64,000 nucleotides of DNA from Actinospineispora spinosispora DSM 44797 (GTDB taxonomy: Bacteria > Actinomycetota > Actinomycetes > Mycobacteriales > Pseudonocardiaceae). Where the stretch lies: contig NZ_KE386834.1 of assembly GCF_000429025.1 (NCBI RefSeq), forward strand, positions 770,891 to 834,890, written 5' to 3'. The notes below the pieces were generated by a model, which saw nothing but the letters and a program-made list of their open reading frames with translations, ran no database searches and was not told where the DNA came from. Below, piece after piece: positions 1-8,564 of the stretch (its first letter is position 1; every line of letters starts with the position of its first letter). Position numbers and translations under genes: made by a program.

Positions 1-58
1 CGTGACGCTGGGCCAGGGACTCGGTCTGCTCGGCATCGAGACGCCAGAGCGGATGTGA
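1..58 (+). CDS. 3' end of an unidentified gene (partial)
   Basis: Only the last 18 codons are inside the window, read from base 2 and ending with the TGA at 56-58. The visible tail reads VTLGQGLGLLGIETPERM, which I cannot assign to a family. Its stop overlaps the GTG start of the next gene (ATGTGAGC), so the two were probably co-transcribed and translationally coupled. Confidence 0.6.
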   Translation, partial: VTLGQGLGLLGIETPERM

Positions 59-837
59 GCGGCGGTCCGGCGCCCGACTGGGCCGCACTGCGCCGGGTAC
101 TCGCCGAGACCGACGAGTACCTGGTGCTGGACAAGCCCGCCGGCATCTCGGTCACCGGGGAGCGGCACGACACCGACCTGGTGCGCATCGCGCGGGACGC
201 GGGTGAGGAGCTGATCCCGGTGCACCGCATCGACAAGGTCACCTCCGGTGTGGTGCTGCTGGCCAGGACGAAGGCCGCGCACGGACCGCTCACCCGCCAG
301 TTCGCCAAACGGACCGTCGACAAGTCCTACCTGGTGATCACCCGCTCGACGGGGCTGCCCACCGAGGCGACGGTCGAGCTGCCGCTCGGTGTCGGCCGTA
401 AGAACCGGGTGCGGGTGGCGGCCCCCCGGGAGGACATCGCGTTCGACACGGTCGCTTCGCAGTGGTCGGTGCCGGAGTCCTCGGTGAGTGAGCCCAGCTA
501 TCCGTCGTCGACCGCGATCGGTCGTCTGTGGGAAGGCTCCGCGCACAGCCTGCTGCGGGCGCGTCCGCACACCGGGCGCCGCCACCAGATCCGGGTGCAC
601 CTGGCCTGGATCGGCCACCCGATCGCCGGGGACCCGCTGTTCCCGGTACGAGCCGGTGAGCCCGCCGACGGTGCGGTCCGCACGTGCCTGCACGCCTGGC
701 GGCTGGCGTTCGACGACGCGTCCGGCCGCCGCGTCGAGGCCGAAGCGAGCCCGGACGAGGACTTCTGGGCACCGATCGCCGCCGAGCTGCCACCCGACAC
801 CCGAACCAGGCTCCTGCACCGCGAGCCGGTGTGCTGA
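55..837 (+). CDS. RluA-family RNA pseudouridine synthase
   Basis: This enzyme isomerises uridine to pseudouridine in rRNA or tRNA in the cytoplasm. The 260-residue protein carries the RluA-family catalytic loop HRIDKVTSG with the nucleophilic Asp near residue 60. The C-terminal family motif GRRHQIRVHLAWIGHPIAGD lies near residues 175-197. There is no N-terminal S4 domain, as in the shorter RluA/TruC-type members. The GTG start overlaps the upstream stop by four bases. The target site cannot be read from sequence. The region between about residues 150 and 165 (Ser-rich) looks like an unstructured insertion. Confidence 0.88.
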   Translation: MSGGPAPDWAALRRVLAETDEYLVLDKPAGISVTGERHDTDLVRIARDAGEELIPVHRIDKVTSGVVLLARTKAAHGPLTRQFAKRTVDKSYLVITRSTGLPTEATVELPLGVGRKNRVRVAAPREDIAFDTVASQWSVPESSVSEPSYPSSTAIGRLWEGSAHSLLRARPHTGRRHQIRVHLAWIGHPIAGDPLFPVRAGEPADGAVRTCLHAWRLAFDDASGRRVEAEASPDEDFWAPIAAELPPDTRTRLLHREPVC

Positions 838-842
838 AAACC

Positions 843-1027
843 CCGACTCGGTGTGCCCAGACGTCCGACTCGGTGTGCCCAGGCGCCCGACTCGCGGTGT
901 CCAGGCGCCCGACTCGCGGTGCTGAGACGCCCGACTCGCGGGTGGGGCGTGCACGTCCGAGCGAGTCGGGCGCGTGAGCACCGCGAGTCGGGGTCTTCGG
1001 CACATCGAGTCGGGGTTGTGAGCACAC
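843..1027. repeat. 22-bp repeat array: five direct then three inverted units
   Basis: CCGACTCG recurs at 843, 865, 887, 909 and 931, exactly every 22 bases. Its reverse complement CGAGTCGG then recurs at 962, 984 and 1006, again every 22 bases. The rest of each unit is imperfectly conserved (for example CGGTGTCCAGGCGC after the core). The array fills the gap between the pseudouridine synthase and the PucR gene. As the left part is complementary to the right part, a transcript could fold into a long stem. There are no spacers, so it is not CRISPR. ORFs that run through it are low-complexity artefacts. Confidence 0.85.
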
Positions 1028-1054
1028 CCTTACGGGAGTATCTACAGTGATCTG

Positions 1055-2206
1055 ATGGCGACGGCGCCCGAGCGGTCCTGGCACGAGCTGCTCGACGTGC
1101 TGCTCGAACAACAAGCCGCGCTCACCGCCGAGATCCGCTCGTCCATGCAGGAACGGCTCTCGTCCTACCACGAGCTGGACGCCGAGCAGTTCGAGCGGCA
1201 CGTCGCCATGGCGGTGGACACGACGATCCGGCTCGCCGCGGTGACGCCACCCCGGCTCAGCGAATGGCAGACCCAGGTGCTGGAGCAGGTCGGCGAGGCG
1301 CAGGCCGGGCTCGGTGTCCCGGTCGAGGCGATGCTGCTGGCCTGGCGGATCGGCGCGGACATCCTGATGGAGCGGGGTAGCGAGCTCGCGGCGAAGCTCG
1401 GCATCGACGACCGCGAGCTACTCGCGTTCGTCAGGGGCGCGCTGGCGTCGTCGGACGTCGGCATGATCACCACTGCCCGCGCGCACCGGCGGGCCGAGCT
1501 GGAGCGCGACCGCGAAGCGCAGGACCGGCGCGCGTCGTTCGTCCGCGCGGTCCTGTTCGGGACCGGCGAGCCGAGCGAGCTGCGGGCTCGCGCCAAGTCC
1601 TACGGTCTGGACCCGACCCGGCGGTACCGCGCCGTCCGGGTCCGCACCGACGGGGAGGGCTCCTGGCAGCAGGCGGAGCGCGCGATCGGGCTGGCTTCGG
1701 CCGCGCGGGCAGGTGAGGGGATGAGCGTGCTGGTCGACGGTGACCTCGCGGGGTTCCTGGCGCGCGAGCCCGGCGACGTGGCCCCGGGACTGGCCGGCCT
1801 GGGTCCCGCCGTGCCGCTGGAGCGGCTGGCCGAGTCGTTCCGGTTGGCCACCCGCTCGTTGACCACGCTGCACGCCTTCGGCCTGACCGGCACACGGGAC
1901 CTGACCGCGCTCGGTCTGCGCGCGGCCGTGGTCGCCGACCAGGACGTCGGCGAGGCACTGCGCGATCGCTACCTGGCGCCGCTGGCCAGGTCCGGTTCCG
2001 GTCCGGAGATCATCACCACGCTGCGTGTGTACCTCGCAGCGGGCTCGCACGTCGAGACGGCCGCCGAGCAGCTGCACATCCACCCGAACACGCTGCGCTA
2101 CCGGCTGGCACGGTTCGAGGACCTGGCCGACGTTCGGTTGCGCGAGCCGCTGGTGGCGTTCGAGGTGTGGTGGGCGGTGGAGAGCGCGGCGATCGACGCC
2201 GGCTGA
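1055..2206 (+). CDS. PucR/CdaR-type helix-turn-helix regulator
   Basis: A 383-residue DNA-binding regulator. The C-terminal 60 residues hold the PucR HTH, recognisable as VETAAEQLHIHPNTLRYRLARFEDL. The N-terminal 160 residues are the alpha-helical sensor region usual in this family, and the middle is a GGDEF-like degenerate domain. The ATG is preceded at six bases by TACAGT (1043-1048), a good -10 element, so the transcript may be leaderless. Ligand and targets are unknown. The next gene, a desaturase-reductase fusion, has its own promoter-like sequence and a 7-bp inverted repeat in front, so it is a possible target. Confidence 0.85.
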   Translation: MATAPERSWHELLDVLLEQQAALTAEIRSSMQERLSSYHELDAEQFERHVAMAVDTTIRLAAVTPPRLSEWQTQVLEQVGEAQAGLGVPVEAMLLAWRIGADILMERGSELAAKLGIDDRELLAFVRGALASSDVGMITTARAHRRAELERDREAQDRRASFVRAVLFGTGEPSELRARAKSYGLDPTRRYRAVRVRTDGEGSWQQAERAIGLASAARAGEGMSVLVDGDLAGFLAREPGDVAPGLAGLGPAVPLERLAESFRLATRSLTTLHAFGLTGTRDLTALGLRAAVVADQDVGEALRDRYLAPLARSGSGPEIITTLRVYLAAGSHVETAAEQLHIHPNTLRYRLARFEDLADVRLREPLVAFEVWWAVESAAIDAG

Positions 2207-2208
2207 AC

Positions 2209-2226
2209 TTTGGAGCTGACTCCAAA
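2209..2226. promoter_or_regulatory. Inverted repeat between PucR gene and desaturase fusion
   Basis: TTTGGAG-CTGA-CTCCAAA starts three bases after the PucR stop and ends 66 bases before the desaturase start. The 7-bp arms are perfect and the loop is only four bases. It could be an operator for the downstream gene or a weak terminator. There is no T-run. Confidence 0.4.
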
Positions 2227-2291
2227 CCAGCCGTGGCTATCTCAGGGCCGACCACATGGTTTTTGTCGGGTGCTGGGCTCATTCTGTATGC

Positions 2292-4298
2292 ATGACCAGC
2301 GCCGCCGCAGTCGCACCCGGTTCCGCCACCACCGTCGGTCTGCCCGATCCGGGCGAACCGGTGCCCACGCTCGCCAAGCCGACGGTGGCGCTGTTCCTCG
2401 GCTGCCTCGCGGTGTTCGTGGTGACCGTCTGGGCCGCGTTGACCCAGGGACTGAGTCCGTGGGTGTACATGCCGGTGAACACCGCCGTCAGCTTCGCGAT
2501 GTTCACCGTGCTGCACGACGCGGTGCACTACTCGATCAGCCGCACGCGCTGGGTGAACGCGCTGCTCGGCAGGCTCACCGTGCCGTTCGTGGTGCCGTAC
2601 GCCTCCGCGCCGCTGTTCGGGTTCATCCACATCGAGCACCACCGCAACACCAACGAGGACCTCGACGCCGACCCGGACGCCTGGGCAACCGACGGACCCT
2701 GGTGGCAGCTGCCGCTGCGCTGGCTGACGATCGACGGCTGGTACGCGGCGTTCTACCTCAAGCACATCCGCAGGCGCTCGCCGCGTGAGCTGACCGAGAC
2801 CGCCGCCATCGTGCTGCTGTTCATCGGCCTGATCACCCTCGCCGCGATGACCGGCCACCTGCTGACCGTCGCGCTGATCTACCTGATCCCGTCGCGCATC
2901 GCGCTCGGCATGCTCGCCTGGTGGTTCGACTGGCTGCCCCATCACGGCCTGGAGGTCACCCAGCGGGAGAACCGCTACCGCGCCACCCGCATCCGGATCG
3001 GCATGGAATGGCTGCTCACGCCCGCGCTGCTCTACCAGAACTACCACCTGGTGCACCATCTGCACCCGTCCATCCCGTTCTACCGCTACATCAAGGCCTG
3101 GAAGCGCAACGAGGAGGCCTACCTGCAGCGCGACGCCGCGATCATGACCGCGTTCGGCCGGGACCTGACCGTCGAGGAGTACCGGGTCTGGCGTGAGCTG
3201 GACTCGACGCTCGCCCGCATGCGCCCGGTCGAGGTGCCCGCCGGTTCGAGCGCGAGCCACGCCGAGTTCCACCGACTGCCGGTCGCGGCGCTGGACCGGC
3301 CGACCTCGGACAGCGTTGCGATCACCTTCGCCGTGCCGGACGAGCTGGCCGAGCGGTTCCGCTTCGAGCCGGGACAGCACGTCACGGTGCGCACCGACCT
3401 CGGCGGCTCGGGCGTCCGGCGGAACTACTCGATCTGCTCACCGGCCGGCACCGGCGTGCTGCGGATCGCGGTGAAGCGCATCCCGGACGGGGTGTTCTCC
3501 AGCTATGTGTCCGAGCAGCTCGCGGTGGGGGACGAACTGGAGCTGATGACCCCCACGGGCCGGTTCGGCCCCTCGCTCGACCCGACCGCGCGCAAGCACT
3601 ACGTGGCGATCGCGGCCGGCAGCGGTATCACCCCGATCCTGTCCATCGTCGCCACCGCACTGGAGGTCGAGTCGGACAGCCGCTGCACGCTGCTCTACGG
3701 CAACCGCACCCGCACGTCCACGATGTTCCGCGCCGAGCTGGCCGACCTGGAGGCTCGGTTCGCCGACCGGCTGGAGATCGTGCACGTGCTGTCCGGTGAG
3801 CGCGGTGCCAGCGCTTACCACGGCCGGATCGACGCGGACCTGCTGTCCGCGGTCTTCGCCGACCAGCTGCCGCCCCAGGGCGTGGACGACTGGTTCCTGT
3901 GCGGACCCGCCGGGATGGTCGAGACGGCGCGCGACACCCTGGCCGACCGGGGCGTGCCGACCGACCGGGTGCACGTGGAGCTGTTCCACGTACCGACTGC
4001 CGAACCGACCACCACGGGCGTCGCCAGCACGGTCACGGTGCGCCTGGACGGCACCGAGGACGTCGTGGCGGTCGAGGCCGGTCAGTCGATCCTGGACGGA
4101 GCGCTGAGCGTGCGCAGCGACGCCCCGTACGCCTGCATGGGCGGCGCGTGCGGTACCTGCCGGGCGAAGCTGGTCACGGGCACGGTCGAGATGGACCACA
4201 ACTACGCACTCGGCCAGTCCGACCTGGACGCCGGCTACATCCTCACCTGCCAGTCCCAGCCCACGACCCCAGAGGTCACGGTCGACTACGACATCTGA
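2292..4298 (+). CDS. Membrane fatty-acid desaturase/hydroxylase fused to FAD- and 2Fe-2S-containing reductase
   Basis: A predicted self-sufficient membrane oxygenase or desaturase. Residues 1 to about 300 form a membrane di-iron domain with three His boxes: HDAVH (about 75), HIEHH (about 113) and HLVHH (about 252), plus hydrophobic segments. Residues about 335-560 form a ferredoxin-reductase module with the FAD motif RRNYS and the NAD(P)-binding GSGITPI. The last 90 residues form a plant-type 2Fe-2S ferredoxin with CMGGACGTC and a distal Cys in LTCQSQ. The reductase half resembles PaaE/HmpX-type enzymes. The start at 2292 is chosen because CATTCT sits six bases before this ATG; an in-frame ATG at 2256 is the alternative. 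The substrate is not readable; a fatty acyl chain or carotenoid is likely. Confidence 0.85.
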   Translation: MTSAAAVAPGSATTVGLPDPGEPVPTLAKPTVALFLGCLAVFVVTVWAALTQGLSPWVYMPVNTAVSFAMFTVLHDAVHYSISRTRWVNALLGRLTVPFVVPYASAPLFGFIHIEHHRNTNEDLDADPDAWATDGPWWQLPLRWLTIDGWYAAFYLKHIRRRSPRELTETAAIVLLFIGLITLAAMTGHLLTVALIYLIPSRIALGMLAWWFDWLPHHGLEVTQRENRYRATRIRIGMEWLLTPALLYQNYHLVHHLHPSIPFYRYIKAWKRNEEAYLQRDAAIMTAFGRDLTVEEYRVWRELDSTLARMRPVEVPAGSSASHAEFHRLPVAALDRPTSDSVAITFAVPDELAERFRFEPGQHVTVRTDLGGSGVRRNYSICSPAGTGVLRIAVKRIPDGVFSSYVSEQLAVGDELELMTPTGRFGPSLDPTARKHYVAIAAGSGITPILSIVATALEVESDSRCTLLYGNRTRTSTMFRAELADLEARFADRLEIVHVLSGERGASAYHGRIDADLLSAVFADQLPPQGVDDWFLCGPAGMVETARDTLADRGVPTDRVHVELFHVPTAEPTTTGVASTVTVRLDGTEDVVAVEAGQSILDGALSVRSDAPYACMGGACGTCRAKLVTGTVEMDHNYALGQSDLDAGYILTCQSQPTTPEVTVDYDI

Positions 4299-4309
4299 CC
4301 TGGTCACCA

Positions 4310-4355
4310 CCCGTGAGTGGCGAGTGGTCCCCAGAGACCACTCGCCACTCACGGG
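4310..4355. terminator. Perfect 20-bp hairpin between convergent genes
   Basis: CCCGTGAGTGGCGAGTGGTC at 4310-4329 is followed by a six-base loop and its exact reverse complement at 4336-4355. It lies between the stop codons of the desaturase fusion (+) and the acyl-CoA dehydrogenase (-), so it can terminate both. There is no T-tract, as is common in high-GC actinobacteria. Confidence 0.7.
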
Positions 4356-4358
4356 GTC

Positions 4359-6482
4359 CTACTTCTGGAGTGGGTCGCGGGGCAGACCCAGGATGCGTTC
4401 GGCTATCTGGTTGCGGACGATCTCGGAGGTTCCGCCCGCGATCGTCAGGCAGCGGGAGATCAGGTAGCTCCAGGTCGCCTGCTCCGCCTTGCCGGTGATC
4501 GCGGCGGTGCCGGCCAGCCTGCGGGCCAGGTCGGCCACGCGCTGGTCGTGCTCGGCGGACAGCAGCTTGGCCAGGTTGCCCTCCGGGCCGGGGCCGGCCC
4601 CGCTCACCGCGCGGGCGGCCTGACGGACGCCGAGCAGCTGTTTCGCCTGGTGCTCGGCGAGCAGCTCGGCCAGCTCCGGCTCGTAGCGCGCCCGTCGGGG
4701 GTGCTGCTTGACCGGGTCGATCAGGTCGGTCGCGCCGAGGCCGATCAGACTGGCCCCGCCTCCGATGGAGACCCGCTCGTTGCCCAGGGTCGCCCTGGCC
4801 ACCGCCCAGCCCTGGCCGACCGTCCCGACGACGTCCTCATCGGGAACGAAGACGTCGTCGAAGAACACCTCGTTGAACAGGGTCGCGCCGGTCAGCTCGC
4901 GCAGCGGACGCACCTCGACGCCCCGCGCGGACAGGTCGATCGCCATCATCGTGACGCCGGAGTGCTTCGAACCCGACGAGTCGGTCCGCACCGTGGCGAA
5001 GCCCCACTTACTGAACTGGGCACCCGAGGTCCACACCTTCTGGCCGGTCACCCGCCAGCCGCCCTCATCACGCACACCCCGGGTGGAGATCGCGGCGGCG
5101 TCCGAACCGGCGCCCGGTTCGCTGAACAGCTGACACCAGATCGTCGTGCCGGTGAGCGCGTCGGCGATCCAACGCTGGGCCTGCTCGGGCGTTCCGTGCT
5201 GGGCGATGGTGAGCGCGACCCACCCGGTGATGCCCAGGCTCGGGGTCTTGATCCCGGCGAACTCCTCCTCGATGACCAGCTGCTCGACCGCGTCGGCGTC
5301 CCGGCCCCACGGCGGGGGCCAGTGCGGCACCAGGTAGCCGGACGACACCAGCTCGGCGCGCCGCTCGGTCTTCGACAGCTCACGCAACCGGGTGGCCACC
5401 GCACGCGCCTGCTCGCGGTACTGCTCGGCGTGCTCGGGCAGGTCCAGCGTCGCGCGCCTGCGGGTACCGGCGGAGGCCAGCCGCAGGAGGTCCGCGCCCG
5501 GCTCACCCGCCGCGTCCAGCAGCGCCGACGCGGCGAGCGCGCGGCGCAGGTACAGGTGCGCGTCGTGCTCCCACGTGTAGCCGATGCCACCGTGCAGCTG
5601 GATGTTCATCTCGGCCGCCCGCACCGCGCCCGCGATCGCCCGCACATCCGCGACGGCGGCGGCCAGCTCGGCCTCCTCGGGCGTCCCGTCGCCGGGCGCG
5701 CGCGCCGCGTCCCATGCGGCGGCCACCGCCAGCTCCGCATCCACCGCCATGTTCGCGCAGTGGTGTTTCACGGCCTGGAAGGTCCCGATGGTGCGGCCGA
5801 ACTGTTCGCGCTGCTGTACGTACGCGACGGCGGCGTCCAGGCAGGCGTACGCCGAGCCGGCGGCCTCGGCCGAGAAGAGTGTCCGGGCGAGCCGCAGCGC
5901 CACGCGGCGTCCGCCGACGACCCGCTCCAGCTCCCGCGTCGCGCTGGTGCGCAGGTAGGCGACCCGTCGGGTGGGATCCATCCCGGCGACCGGGTCGACG
6001 TCGACCGTGCCGACGTCCAGTACGAGTAGGTCGTCGCCCTCGGGAACCAGCGCCAGATCGGCGAGACCGCCACCGAGCACCAGCCAGCCGCGGTCGGGAT
6101 CGGCGTCGGCCAGGCCGACCGCGCCGATGCGGGCGCCGCGCGCCAGATCGGGCAGCAGCGTCTCGCACTGTGCGGGTGTTCCCGCCTCCGCGAGCACCGC
6201 GGCGGCCAGCACCGTCGGCAGGAAAGGCCCCGGCGCGACCGCGCGACCGATCTCGCCGAGCACCACCGCCAGCTCCGGGAGCCCGTACCCCTCGCCGCCG
6301 TACCGTTCGGGGAGATGCAGGCCGAGCCAGCCCAGCGTGGTCAGCGCGGGCCAGAAGCCGGGCAGCGTCTCCTTCTCGGCATCGAGCAGCGAACGGGCCG
6401 CGCCCCTGGCGTCCTGCTCGGTCAGGAACCGGCGGGCGACCTGGGCCAGCTCGCGGTGATCGTCCGTGATCGCCAGAGTCAT
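4359..6482 (-). CDS. Two-domain acyl-CoA dehydrogenase (FadE6/FadE34-like)
   Basis: FAD-dependent acyl-CoA dehydrogenase that would introduce the alpha-beta double bond in an acyl-CoA during beta-oxidation. The 707-residue product is two fused acyl-CoA dehydrogenase units, each roughly 350 residues. Each has an N-terminal helical part, a beta domain and a C-terminal helical part. The C-terminus has the family signature GGTSEIVRNQIAERILGLPR. Mycobacterial FadE6, FadE22 and FadE34 share this length and architecture. FadE34 acts on a steroid side chain, so a bulky substrate is possible. The start at 6482 (MTLAITDDHRELAQ) is preferred to an ATG 14 codons upstream, because similarity to the family begins there. 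Confidence 0.88.
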   Translation of the reverse strand: MTLAITDDHRELAQVARRFLTEQDARGAARSLLDAEKETLPGFWPALTTLGWLGLHLPERYGGEGYGLPELAVVLGEIGRAVAPGPFLPTVLAAAVLAEAGTPAQCETLLPDLARGARIGAVGLADADPDRGWLVLGGGLADLALVPEGDDLLVLDVGTVDVDPVAGMDPTRRVAYLRTSATRELERVVGGRRVALRLARTLFSAEAAGSAYACLDAAVAYVQQREQFGRTIGTFQAVKHHCANMAVDAELAVAAAWDAARAPGDGTPEEAELAAAVADVRAIAGAVRAAEMNIQLHGGIGYTWEHDAHLYLRRALAASALLDAAGEPGADLLRLASAGTRRRATLDLPEHAEQYREQARAVATRLRELSKTERRAELVSSGYLVPHWPPPWGRDADAVEQLVIEEEFAGIKTPSLGITGWVALTIAQHGTPEQAQRWIADALTGTTIWCQLFSEPGAGSDAAAISTRGVRDEGGWRVTGQKVWTSGAQFSKWGFATVRTDSSGSKHSGVTMMAIDLSARGVEVRPLRELTGATLFNEVFFDDVFVPDEDVVGTVGQGWAVARATLGNERVSIGGGASLIGLGATDLIDPVKQHPRRARYEPELAELLAEHQAKQLLGVRQAARAVSGAGPGPEGNLAKLLSAEHDQRVADLARRLAGTAAITGKAEQATWSYLISRCLTIAGGTSEIVRNQIAERILGLPRDPLQK

Positions 6483-6621
6483 GCACCTATCCCTACTCCT
6501 CAGTAGCGGTGTGCGCCAGCCCACCCGGGTGGCCGCACTGTGGCGCGTTGCACAACTCTGTGTGCGATCCGCTCACCACGATGACTGTTGCCGGCCATCT
6601 CCGCGTGGCTCACTGGAAGGT

Positions 6622-7368
6622 ATGAGCGCCGACATCGTGAACTCGGGACTCGTCCCCGATCTGCTGCCCAACCTGCGCGACCTCGGAGGCTTGCGAACGG
6701 ACACCGGTCAACGCACGTTGCCCGGCGTCCTGCAGCGCAGCGCCGCACCCCTGGCCGGCGACCGCAACCCGGACGGCGTGACATGGCCGCCGTCGCTCGT
6801 CGTGGACCTGCGCGGCACCGACGAGCTCGGCGGGGTCGAACACCCCCTGACCGGCCCGAACACCGTCGTCAAGGCACTTCCGCTGCTGAGCAGGGCGGTG
6901 CGCGGCGAGGACGACAGTGTGGTTGCGTTCGCCGACATCCCGGACCTGGCGACCGCCTACCTGCGGATGCTCGCCGAGGGCGGCGACAAGTTCGCGACCA
7001 TCGTCGAGTGGGCCGCCCGCGCCGACGGCCCTGTCCTGCTGCACTGCGCGGCGGGCAAGGACCGCACGGGCGTCGTCGCGGCGCTCCTGCTGCGTGCCGC
7101 CGGCGTGTCCCGCGAGGAGATCACCGAGGACTACCTGCGCACCGAGACCCAGCTCCCGGCGATCCTGGCGCGCAAGACGGTCGGTTCGCTCGACCAGATC
7201 GACCCCACCCACGCCCAGAGGCTGATGGGCGTGCCGGTCGAGGCGATCACCGCCGTACTGGACGAGATCGACGGTCCCGAGGGCGGCGCGTGGGAGTGGC
7301 TGACGGCTCGGGGAGCGACCCCCGAGGCGCTCCGGCTGTGGAGTGACCGGCTTCTCGGCACCGGCTGA
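6622..7368 (+). CDS. Protein tyrosine/serine phosphatase (PtpB-like)
   Basis: A 248-residue phosphatase of the mycobacterial PtpB/SIW14-like family. The P-loop HCAAGKDRTG at residues 141-150 provides the catalytic Cys142 and Arg148 (CX5R). The N-terminus has NLRDLGGLRT, the conserved opening of this family, and there is a VDLRGTDEL strand. No signal peptide is present. The start at 6622 is chosen because the family alignment begins at MSADIVNSG and GGAAGG-like sequence lies just upstream. It is transcribed divergently from the acyl-CoA dehydrogenase. Confidence 0.85.
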   Translation: MSADIVNSGLVPDLLPNLRDLGGLRTDTGQRTLPGVLQRSAAPLAGDRNPDGVTWPPSLVVDLRGTDELGGVEHPLTGPNTVVKALPLLSRAVRGEDDSVVAFADIPDLATAYLRMLAEGGDKFATIVEWAARADGPVLLHCAAGKDRTGVVAALLLRAAGVSREEITEDYLRTETQLPAILARKTVGSLDQIDPTHAQRLMGVPVEAITAVLDEIDGPEGGAWEWLTARGATPEALRLWSDRLLGTG

Positions 7369-7497
7369 TCTTTCGGGCGTGTCGCGATTGGCGTTGCGGC
7401 CGGGACTCCGGCAGACTGCGCACGCTACTGGTGAAGTCCGTATGCCGAGCGAGGGCGTTGGGGAAGACGTTCCCTATCTCGACAGCGGAGGTCAGCA

Positions 7498-7980
7498 GTG
7501 AGTACACGTGGAGTGATCTACGTCCACTCGTCGCCGACTGCGGTGTGCCCGCACGTCGAGTGGGCGATATCCGGCGTACTCGGGACCCAGGTCTCGTTGC
7601 GTTGGAGCCCGCAGCCGGCCGCACCTGGCCAGATGCGGGCAGAGTGCTCGTGGCGCGGGCCCGCAGGTGGCTCGGGTGCGATCGCAGGTGCCTTACGGGC
7701 CTGGCCGGTCGTCCGCTTCGAGGTGACCGAGGAGCCCAGCGAGGGCGTCGACGGGCAGCGGTTCTGTCACAGCCCGACCCTGGGTCTGTGGCGCGGCCGT
7801 ACCAGTGCCAACGGCGACATCATGATCGCCGAGGACCAGCTGCGCTCGATCATGTCCGGACGGGGTCAGTTCCGGGGCCAGATGCACGAGCTGCTGGGCA
7901 CCGCGTGGGACGAGGACCTCGAGCCGTTCCGCTGTGCCGGTGACGGTGCTCCTGTCACTCTTCTGCACCAGGTCGGCTGA
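7498..7980 (+). CDS. DUF3145 family protein
   Basis: A 160-residue protein typical of the DUF3145 family, which is restricted to actinobacteria and has no known activity. The N-terminus TRGVIYVHSSPTAVCPHVEWA and the internal CHSPTLGLWRG pattern are characteristic. GTG start with GGAGG-like sequence at 7488-7494. In Streptomyces this family sits next to fabF. Here it is close to, but convergent with, the fab operon, which keeps the association with fatty-acid synthesis. No membrane segment or signal. Confidence 0.8.
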   Translation: MSTRGVIYVHSSPTAVCPHVEWAISGVLGTQVSLRWSPQPAAPGQMRAECSWRGPAGGSGAIAGALRAWPVVRFEVTEEPSEGVDGQRFCHSPTLGLWRGRTSANGDIMIAEDQLRSIMSGRGQFRGQMHELLGTAWDEDLEPFRCAGDGAPVTLLHQVG

Positions 7981-8012
7981 TCGGTCCGGGAGCCTGTATG
8001 TAGGCTTCCTCA

Positions 8013-8564
8013 GTGGCCGGACGCGGTGATCAAAGATGGGCGGTGACGCTCGTTGTCATCCTGGTGGTTCTGCTCGGCGCGTTGATCGGGGTCGCGGGAC
8101 TTCGGCTGGCCCAGATGCGTGCGGTACCCATGGCGGGCGTCCGGGAAGCCCCGGCGACCACAGCCGGTGACCCGAATCTGGAGATGAGCTCGGATGCCTG
8201 GACGCACTCGCAGTCACAGGCCGTCTCGGACGTGCTGAGCCGCTACTTCAACGCGATCAACAGCAAGAACTACAGCGCCTGGACCGACACGGTGACCTCG
8301 GCGCGAGCCGCGCAGGACCCGCAGGAGAAGTGGACGACCGGCTACCGCAGCACCAAGGTCGGCACCATTCGCCTCACCCGGATCGACGACGCCGGCAGTG
8401 GCCGGCTGATCGCGCTCGTGTCGTTCGCCAGCACCCAGAACGCACAGGACTCGCCGGACAAGCGGCCACAGAACTGCTGGCGCGTGTCCTACACGTTGAC
8501 CGGCGACCCGCTACGCATCGATGCGACCGGTCCGAGCGGAGTGCTCGTCGGACCCTGTCGCTAG
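8013..8564 (+). CDS. Membrane-anchored hypothetical protein
   Basis: I do not recognise a named family. The 183-residue protein has a short cytoplasmic N-terminus and one transmembrane helix at about residues 9-30. An extracytoplasmic domain follows, containing SDVLSRYFNAINSKNYSAW, a pattern seen in NTF2-like or Mce-associated exported domains. Two Cys residues (QNCWRV and the C-terminal GPCR) could form a disulfide outside the cell. The GTG start has TAGGCT exactly six bases upstream, suggesting a leaderless transcript. Confidence 0.7.
   Translation: MAGRGDQRWAVTLVVILVVLLGALIGVAGLRLAQMRAVPMAGVREAPATTAGDPNLEMSSDAWTHSQSQAVSDVLSRYFNAINSKNYSAWTDTVTSARAAQDPQEKWTTGYRSTKVGTIRLTRIDDAGSGRLIALVSFASTQNAQDSPDKRPQNCWRVSYTLTGDPLRIDATGPSGVLVGPCR

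Noticed and set aside
843-1027. CRISPR array
   Set aside because: The units are contiguous 22-bp imperfect repeats with no unique spacers, they invert in the middle, and there are no cas genes.
338-1201. Long frames on both strands through the repeat array
   Set aside because: Their translations are Arg/Pro/Ser-rich repeats of the 22-bp unit, and they overlap well-supported genes.
4317-6029. 570-codon frame opposite the acyl-CoA dehydrogenase
   Set aside because: It begins inside the terminator hairpin and mirrors the dehydrogenase codons.
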